DNA from: Setoptus koraiensis
Taxonomy: Eukaryota; Arthropoda
Direction: 5' to 3'
Length of the DNA stretch: 64,000 nucleotides
Assembly (NCBI GenBank): GCA_048013815.1
Contig: CM106585.1
Location: forward strand, 23,002,001 to 23,066,000
The stretch's first letter is position 1, and every line of letters starts with the position of its first letter. The notes under the pieces were generated by a model. It did no database searches, was not told where the DNA came from, and worked only from the letters and a program-made list of their open reading frames with translations. Positions 55,807-64,000 of this stretch are shown here, piece by piece. Made by a program: the position numbers and the translations under genes.

Positions 55807-58617
55807 CTCGAGACTCGAGTCCGGCAACAAGTGACGACCGAATCTATTTCGAATTGGCAAGATCGCCGCAAGCCGCCACAAGCCAGCACATGGCCATTGA
55901 ACACAAGCGTTGCTTTCACTTTGCTGTGGTCGGCAGGTGACAACAGGTAATAGGTCTGGCATGTCTGGCCAGTTTATTGTTGTTTGTCTGGCTTGGTTAA
56001 ATGAACATGAATAAATTAATATGACCGACTGGCCAACTAATTAGGTGGAGAGATTGGCAAGTCGCCACAACAGCAACAACAACAACAGCATCATCAACAT
56101 CATCAACAACAACAACAACAACAAATAAACTAACCGATAGTCTATCTGAGATAGAGCAACAGTAAAGCAACAGATGATGCCAGCGTGTGTGTCAAGTTGG
56201 TTAGATCGAGGTGAGCAGCGAGCGAGTGCCACTGGCCAACTAACAATTAGCTATGCGTGATCTCATTCGCTATTTGCAATCATGTTGCACAACTCATATA
56301 ACTCGGCCCGGCAATGAGCAATGCGCCGAGAGAGCAATGAGTTAGTAGACGACGAGACACAGATAATGAGCACGATGATGATTACATCACCTCACCTGTG
56401 TGTGTGTCTAGACTAATATCCGTTGGGCTGACTGTCGGACAGCCACTACTGGCCCGATGCACGCACTTAACTCGTTGTCCGCTGTATATACTCTCACACA
56501 CACACACACACACTCATATATACTCATATATACTCTCATATATGCTCTCTACCTGTTCTCTACCTGTTCCAAACCGTGTAGACCATTTCGCCAAGACCAT
56601 TCCGTCAAGACCATACCGCATAGACTATACCGTGTAGACTATACCATACTGTGCACACTATACATGGACACGAACCGACTGGTCTTACCAGCACAATGGT
56701 ACCTATGAAGCTAACCGATGTTTGTAAGATCACAGTTTGTTCAGACAAACTGTTGATCATAAAATGGATGACGCAATAATGCCAACAGTCGCTGGTTGTT
56801 GTTGCTGTCGTTATTGCGTCATCCGCGGTTGGTCAGTCGCTTGTTAGTTGGTTGTCAAAGAAGCTAAAAATCACTTGTCGTGTGTGTGTGTGTGTGCTAC
56901 TCAACACCCCATCGATATCTCAGGTGATTGCGAGTGATCTAGTGCCATTAGTCGTGGCCTTTGGGCACTTCAGTTTAGTTGTTAACTCTGGTAACAAACT
57001 CCGGTCGCCAACTGACTCTAGTTATCAACTAGTCAGCAACTGGCCAGCAACTGGCCAGCGACTGGCCACTGGCGAGCCAGCCAATGAGAGAGAGAGAGAG
57101 AATTGGAGCACATTGGCGCCGGCGAACGCTAATCAATCTACCTGTTGTTGGGTTGCTGTTGGCGTGGTTGTTGCTGGTGTCGGTGTTGCTGTTGCTGTTG
57201 TTGTTGTTGTGCCGCTTGGCATGCCCAATAACCGATGGCGCTCCAAATCGAGCACGCTCGACATGAAATCAATTCGACGGCCACGCCAAGACAGCGACCA
57301 CATGACAGCGACGCCGATAAGAATCTAGTGTGGCGTTAATGAGACTCATTAGCCACTTGTTTGCTGCCACTTGTTGTTGGCGCAACGGTCGGTGCCGTTA
57401 ACGGTTAATGCTGCCTTGTCGACTGGCTTGTCGGTGTGAGAATTGGTTGCGCTGCCGAAGCGTCCAACGGTGCCGTTTGGCCGGCCCGTTGGCGCTATGC
57501 GCCGCTGTTTACAAGTGGCAATAACAATTTGTTATTGGTTTCCATCAGCTGTCGGCTGGTTCACCTGTGTTCGAGCTGTTGTTTACGCTTTCGCTGGCGC
57601 TGTCATGAGCCCGCTGCCGCCGCCGCCATGGGGCCGCGCAACGGCGCTAGCGGCAAGCGACGGAACGAATCGCAACGGAACAAACAACAGGCAGCACGAC
57701 GAAACTGATCTCATTAAGCCGGCCAACTCATCAGGCTTGCGCAACAAGACAGCAGCAACATGGCGTGCCAACAGCAACACCAACTGACACTGGCCAGCAG
57801 CGGACACTGGCCACTGACAGCGACACCAGCCACTGACACTAGCCAGCTGACTGGCAAGCGATAGAGTGATGGAGTAATGTGCTGGCCAAACAAGGAGAAA
57901 AGAATAAATCGCATGCTGCCACGCTAAATGATGAGACGCTAATTGACCGTTACTTTTTACACAGTGCTCATAATTGTGATTATTTTTTCATTTTTATTTT
58001 TTATTTGCTATCCTCTCTGCGTCTCGTTTGCGACCATTCCCATCATGGCGTCAATATTACTCTCACAGCGACGCCGATAAGACTCGCAGCGACACGGCCA
58101 CTCGGGCCAATATCTGAGATATCTGAGATATCTGACAAGAGGCACGCAATTCGTTTTGTTGATGCTGACGGTTGCGTTCTTGCGCCATCCCTCAAATTGC
58201 TTCGGACGGCGCCGTTGCCGGCGCTGATGCGATGAGATCTAATTTGATCGCATCATCGTCTCATTACATTTCGTCTAATCCCCGACGAGCGGCCTTTCCG
58301 CAGCGCAGTAATTGCCTCTCCGACCGTTATGGCTGTGGCCGCCGGCCGCTCCAAATCGCGCCCGATTTGATCCGATTGGGCCATTTGTGCGCCTCTCAAC
58401 GCGGCGCCTCGCGCTCAATCTCAACTGCCAATTGTGAGCCGCATCCCCTCGAATGGCGAGAGAGCCCTCATTTCACTTATTTCACTCATTTCACTCATTT
58501 CACAGCCTCGGTGCGTCGCCTCTTGTGAGCAAACAGTTGGGTGCCTCGGCGGCCGCAACCGTAACGGCGGTCGGAGTAACGGCCGCTCGGTCAGCCAGTC
58601 GCCGGCTCACATTGGCG

Positions 58618-58676
58618 GACGGGCTCAGAGGACGGGCTCAGAGGACGGGCTCAGAGGACGGGCTCAGAGGACGGGC
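58618..58676. repeat. 13-bp tandem array (4.5 units)
   Basis: Four perfect copies of GACGGGCTCAGAG plus a partial fifth, at the right end of the GC-rich domain. Confidence 0.95.
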
Positions 58677-59115
58677 GCGCATTCGCAAACGGTGGCGAAT
58701 CATTTAATAATAATGATTCGCAAATGATGCCACACTGACCCGTTGATACCCGCGATTATTGTGAGCCTTGTGACTCTCAAGTTGTGAGGGAGTTTAAATA
58801 ATTTCTTGGCTTCCATGCCGTTTCAGGCCATTCGTTTCTAGTGACTGGAGTGTTAGCAGGCCGTTTGCTCGTCGCGCTCATTGGTTGTTGCGCAAGTAAC
58901 GGCGCAACAAGCCGAGTAATCGAGCTTTACAGTTTGAGTTACTCACTGTATTATTGTTGAGAATAATACAGTAATCGCCGGCGCAATTGAAAATAGATAC
59001 GCTCACGCGAGATTTTGCGTGCCAAAACAAACAACGCGCTTTCAATCACTCGCCACCTGTTGCTTTCTCCCGTTGCCTACCTGCATTTACCTGTTGTGTT
59101 GTATCTACCTGTTGC

Positions 59116-59170
59116 ATACTGACCATATACTGACCATACACTGACCATACACTGACCATACACTGACCGT
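59116..59170. repeat. 11-bp tandem array (5 units)
   Basis: Five units of the form ATACACTGACC, the last diverging to GTATGCTGAGC. Confidence 0.9.
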
Positions 59171-59488
59171 ATGCTGAGCATTCATGATATGAGCCGGCCA
59201 TGTGAGCCTCTTTAGCCTCATCTTGGCTACCTTGCCAAGCATCGAGCTTATCAGGCATCGAGCATCGGCACAACAAGCAATGGCAAGTGAAGCGAATCAA
59301 AACGAACCAAATCAAGCGAGCTGTGTGCTATCGAGCAACAATAATCGCATCATGTCTAATAAGCCCGGTTATGTAATGATGATCTGAAAGCAGCAACATT
59401 AATCTAACCTCGCAGCTCGCCGCTCCATCTCATGCTAATGCCATTATCTTTTGTTGTTTGCTTCTATTGCTTCTTTTCTCTCCCTATG

Positions 59489-59496
59489 TTACGTAA
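59489..59496. promoter_or_regulatory. TTACGTAA site 8 of cluster
   Basis: GTTACGTAAT, the most distal exact copy, in AT-richer DNA outside the GC-rich domain. Confidence 0.35.
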
Positions 59497-59574
59497 TATG
59501 TAATTTCTCTCCCTCTCTCTCTCTTTTCGGGCTCTCACTGGCAAAAGTGCAAGGAATTGCATTAACACAGTGGC

Positions 59575-59604
<30 letters not shown>
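59575..59604. repeat. (CAA)n microsatellite
   Basis: About 30 bp of pure CAA triplets, with no gene context. Confidence 0.95.
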
Positions 59605-59605
<1 letters not shown>

Positions 59606-62600
59606 ACATACGCTCGGGTAATGGGTATCAATCGGCCAGTGCCAAGTATTATCTCTACATGAGGCACTCACTGGTTGCTTACCAAAGTTTGCTATCTAAT
59701 CTGGTAGTAACTCTATTAAGTTTGTGTGCTGATTGAATTGATATATAGCGGCAAGCTCATTGAATCTCATTCCTATTTCATCAAGAATAATGGCCAAATC
59801 ATGTAATGTAGTAGCGATCATGATGATTAGGCCACTAGTAGCAGCCATGATAATCAGTTGAGCCATACACGTAACACAACATCAATTGTACAAATTACGC
59901 CGAGTACAGTACAGGTATATTTGAGTGATACAACAACATAATCTCTTTATGTATAATTTATTATTATATCATATAATACTTTATATGTTATATTAACTTG
60001 TGTTAATATAACTTGGGCCAATCTAACATTGGCCGCAATTTTTGCCAGGGCGCCATCTATCGCAGCAAGCTGGCATCGACACAGTGGTCAAGCTAATGAT
60101 CGCCAATTTTGACAGTCACTCAGTGATGTTGTTGCAACTTGCAACAATGTCCAATATAATGTTATTCAGATTGAGATATACAAGTTGATCAATGATCATA
60201 TATCCATCGACTGACCATCTGTCTATCGAGTGATTGATCGATCAACAAATCCCAGGTGACAACCTATTAATTTCAGCGGCACACTTAATGATACAGTTAT
60301 AAATTTATCGCTATAACTAGCCTCATCCATCTATAAACAATATGAGGTGATAATATGATGAATCAAGTTGTTGTTGCACGCTAGTTGATCACGCCATAGA
60401 AACTATAGAAATGTTTGTCTAGTCCTCACAAGTTGTTGCTGTTGTTGTTGTTGTCGTTCATTGAACCCCACGGACACTCTCTCAAAGTGACTACAACCAC
60501 TATTCAGCCGTCTTCAATTTATCATATTGACCAACTTGATGCTGCCAACTTAGCCAACTGATTGCCAACAGCATGCACTGTTACTTACTTGTTACTTGCT
60601 TGAGCCAACTAAACCATCAAGTGAGTAAGTAATAATACTAAACTTATATTTATGTTTATATATCTAATCAAATACAAAATTGATACAAACAAACTTTCTA
60701 ATCCTTCTCTTCTCTTCTCTTCTTTTTGCTCTTTACCCTCTAAGTGTGTTGTTGCATCTATTCATCATTTGCAAGTTGCAACTGATGATGATAATCGACT
60801 CAAATGATCATCAACTTGCTCAGCTTTATTTGTTAATCAAATGTTTTTGTGCCGTTACCCTTCTAATATTAACACATCTATTCATGCAACATCATCTGTA
60901 TTTAACAACACAATACATGATTAGAATAGTTAATTCTTTTGTTCGTTCAATGTCTTGTGTTCATTAGTTTCATTTGTTCATTAATTTGTTCGTTTGTCCA
61001 GTTCATGTTCAGTGCCGAGAAACACTGTACAACAAGTTATCACAAGATCACCATCGTAATCTTCATTGATGATGCGATCATTTTAACTAGCACATATACA
61101 AATACCTAGGCTATACTCGTATCTCAATCGATTACTCACACACATACCTGTGTACCTCTTATACAATACACACAATCATTATTATTATTATGGATCGAAA
61201 ATAGTTGGCCTGCTCAATGGCCATTCAACATACAACAAGCAACGGTTTTTGATGGTGCATTCAATTCAACAAGGCGGCTACACATGACTTAACAGTATGT
61301 AACAAGTACAGTTATATATTTAAGTGATACATACACAGTGAAAGCCAACCTGCTGACTAGATACATTTACTTGAACTAATTATATATACAACGCCAACTC
61401 TCACCAACTAATTAATTAGATTATCAAGTCATTCTTAATTGAAATCATAATAATAATATCTTAGTTTGCATTTGTGAGCTAATTTGTGGGGTGTCTGGCC
61501 GAGGACAAGTATACATGATGATATGTTACTCGTTTGTGCTGCCTGCCGCTGTGTGCTATATCTGATATCCATCTCAGTTTTGTCACGTCACTAAATATAA
61601 AATAAAAAATATAAGATGTCTATTAATACATACTCCCAATCTTGAATTTAATTTATATGTCGCGCAATATATGTTTAGTTGCTGTTGTTGTTGCTTTTGC
61701 CGCCAACCCAATTGATTCATGAGCGATGAATGATTAAACAGAATAAGTGAGCTTGACGTAATGCTGAAGCAATGAAGAATAAAATAAAATATACTCTATA
61801 AACTTAGTGGCTGGTTGAGGTAGACATCAGTAGACATGAGTAAAACTGGTCTACTTTACCAGACAACTATCAACATTATACAGCTGGCCCATTTAGTTGT
61901 GGTTAAGTTGTCAACTGCAATCTTACAAGCCGATGATACTTACTTGATTATAGCGAATATTGACTCCAGTTGACGTTGTCTAGATGATTCCTTTTGGGCT
62001 CATGGTTATCATTTGCTATTACATTGTATACATATGCTGCACTATTGCTTCATACAATGCTTCAACAATCATATTACACATCAGTATAATGAATTCCTTC
62101 TTCACTGAGAGAGAGAGAGTCCTTAAATCGACAATGGCAAGATGATGTGCTTTCGAATCCGTCCATGACAATTTATAATGCATAATAGCGTCATATAACT
62201 AAATGGTTGTGGCTACCCTCTCTATGAATCTCATCTTTTAATTATTGCTCCCGGTCCAGTAGATCGGTGCAATCCTGAATCGCCCAGCAAGCGATACTAG
62301 CAAGCGATCAGCAATATCAATTATAATATCATGGCTATATCATGTTGATGTTGCATGGGTAGTCTTGAATATTTTGAAAAAGCAAAGATATTTCCGTAAT
62401 AATTATACCAAGTTAATACGAATTATACCAAAATAATTGATTGTTTCGGTGTCTGGTGGAATCGTAAGCCCATTAATACTCATACTAATAATCATGAAAT
62501 TAATCAGTCTAAATGTTTGCCCTGTAATGTTGCACTTCCAGTGTTGATAGGCAACTTTGGCTTCCGTTGTTTTATGTTGTATCTTGCATAAACGTTGATT

Positions 62601-64000
62601 GTCAATCGCATAATTACATATGTAATAGTCAGTTGAGCTAAGCAACCATTGATGATTACATGTAAATATAAGACCATGATGCATTAATGATCTAATTGTG
62701 TCAGACAGACGCTTTATTCGGGCGCAAAAAAAAGCGATTGAACTTTTTTATTATTTGTTTGCAAATGAACTGAGTCACACTCCTCGGTTCCGAGTGAGAA
62801 TCTCCCCCTCAAGAATAACCAATCCGAAGGGGGACTTTTCGAAGAGTCCATATTTGCCGGGAGTGAGGCAGAGGAGATTCTCGGTAGATATGCAATCTAT
62901 ATAAACAAATTCATTTAATTCATTCCACCAGCAAGCTCCTATTTGTCTATTTGACTTGGAGCTAGTTCAAGAAATACTCGCAAAGGCGGCGCTTCTTTGA
63001 TTTCTTTTCGTTCCTCGAAGCGGCTCGAGAAGAGCAATTGGTGTCGGTCGGTGAGTGAGTGTGACCAACGCTAAAGAAACTGCCAACCACCCTAATGCAC
63101 CTAGCGTCAAAATTTTTTTCTCATGTCTGTTTCTTATGCAGTGAATATCAAGTTGAGTGAGCCAGCGTGTTGGCAGTGCTTTCACTGGCGTTAAACTTCG
63201 TGCGATGCCAGCACCCCTTGCGGATATCTCTCGAACTGGGTGCAAGTGCATGAGAAAAACATACCAACTGTTGCCAGTTGCACTTTCAGTTTATCAGTCT
63301 ATATCATGATTATTTACTATTTCACCACCGAAAAACAATTTATACCGTCCACATGAATCAAAAATCCACATTGAACCATCAGCACCGATATCGCTATCCG
63401 TGAGGGGAATTTTGTCCGGCCAAATCCGATACACAATTGGACAGGATGCAGTATTTGCCAATAGAAATTCTCTCTAGCCTCTCTAGCCGAAAACAACTGT
63501 GAGAAGATGAATTATAACAAAACAGACATGGTGTATGCAAAGAAAACTGCCACACGAATACATCTATACATTTATTATTGGAACATTGTGATTTGGAAGA
63601 GAAATCTTTCTCGGTTTTCAACAAACAATCTACTCATTTAAGTTACAGCAGAGTTGATCACGTGTCCAACTTATTGAGTTGACATTTGACGAAATCTCTA
63701 GTCCAAATATCAATGCAATGGTGAGATACTTGCGGGTCCATTTTCCCACCTATCGGTGACAGACCGGTCCAAAAAGGCGTAGTATATATCGACTGGCATT
63801 TAGCAAGCTACAGTTTTATTCGAATGTAGCTAAATAGGATGTAAAATACCTTGTGTAATCGTTACTACATAATAGTCTGTGCAAAAGGACAAAGTATCTA
63901 TGCCAGCCATAATTAATCGCAGCCAGGATTGACTTAGGTAAAGGAATATTTAGATCAAGCAAAAAGAGTTTCAAAGAGATTTACGGAGTAACCACCGTTA

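Larger units (their letters stand above)
48615..64000. other. Gene-poor region with dense simple repeats
   Basis: No frame here has a recognisable domain. 48.6 to about 58.7 kb is GC-richer, full of TGGCCA, CTGGCC and CGGCC words, and carries many tandem repeats; 58.7-64 kb returns to AT-rich DNA. Minus-strand DNA at about 63300-63470 is open for some 57 codons without a stop and reads like ordinary protein sequence (for example SDIGADGSMWIFDSCGRYKL). It may be an exon of an unidentified gene, but support is weak. The sequence at 62.78-62.89 kb contains nested short inverted repeats. Confidence 0.45.

Noticed and set aside
55765-58676. Short tandem arrays considered as CRISPR-like arrays
   Set aside because: Units of 7-16 bp are directly abutting with no spacers; these are ordinary minisatellites in a eukaryotic genome.
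62140-62170. Possible tRNA B-box (TTCGAATCC)
   Set aside because: No matching A-box or acceptor stem at the required distance.
63300-63480. 57-codon open stretch on the minus strand reading like protein
   Set aside because: Too short, with no homologue recognised and no confident flanking splice pair; noted under the gene-poor region only.
38011-64000. Search for transposons or virus-derived elements in the gene-poor region
   Set aside because: No reverse transcriptase, integrase, transposase or capsid-like frame, no long terminal repeats and no target-site duplications were found.

Overview
The window is nuclear DNA from an animal, most probably a small-genome arthropod; an acariform mite is my best guess, but nothing here proves it. 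The evidence is a set of single-copy metazoan genes (mask/ANKHD1, mitofusin, RBM12, TYW5, nucleobindin, FLVCR, an RdgB-type PITP, GPCPD1), short GT-AG introns of 108-157 bp in the housekeeping genes, AATAAA signals, and CAA/CAG-coded glutamine runs. I found no prokaryotic operons, no reverse transcriptase, integrase or transposase, no tRNA and no CRISPR.

Layout. 1-32 kb is gene-dense and intron-poor. In order: the 3' end of an RdgB-type phosphatidylinositol transfer protein (+), a C-terminal NOC4 fragment (-), an FLVCR heme/choline transporter (+), RBM12 (+), GPCPD1 (+), nucleobindin (-), TYW5 (+), mitofusin (+), a short Ttd14-like P-loop protein (-), the 2426-residue mask gene in one exon (-), and a small lipidation-type protein with a CTIS end (+). 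Convergent pairs (PITP/NOC4, GPCPD1/NUCB, mitofusin/Ttd14-like) have very short shared 3' regions. Mask contains a 410-bp internal duplication whose two copies differ at a single, synonymous base.

32-48.6 kb is one minus-strand gene, inferred from phase-matched splice sites. A 9-codon first exon (48006..48032) is followed by an intron of almost 10 kb. Exon 2 completes a signal peptide, exon 3 is a symmetric phase-1 exon, and there are two mutually compatible terminal exons. The product is a secreted N/Q/G/S-rich low-complexity protein of about 1157 or 602 residues, of unknown family. It is the best candidate here for something undescribed, perhaps a cuticle-, silk- or eggshell-type matrix protein.

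48.6-64 kb holds no gene I can support. From about 40.8 to 58.7 kb, lying partly in the long intron and partly upstream of the gene, the DNA is GC-richer and full of GGCC-centred words, microsatellites and short tandem repeats. Eight exact copies of the palindrome TTACGTAA lie between 38.2 and 59.5 kb, with none noticed in the first 38 kb. This is compatible with a long regulatory domain for the secreted-protein gene, but that is inference.

Most of the recognised genes are unrelated housekeeping functions (membrane lipid handling, heme/choline transport, RNA binding, tRNA modification, mitochondrial fusion, ribosome assembly). Their adjacency looks like genome compactness rather than a pathway.
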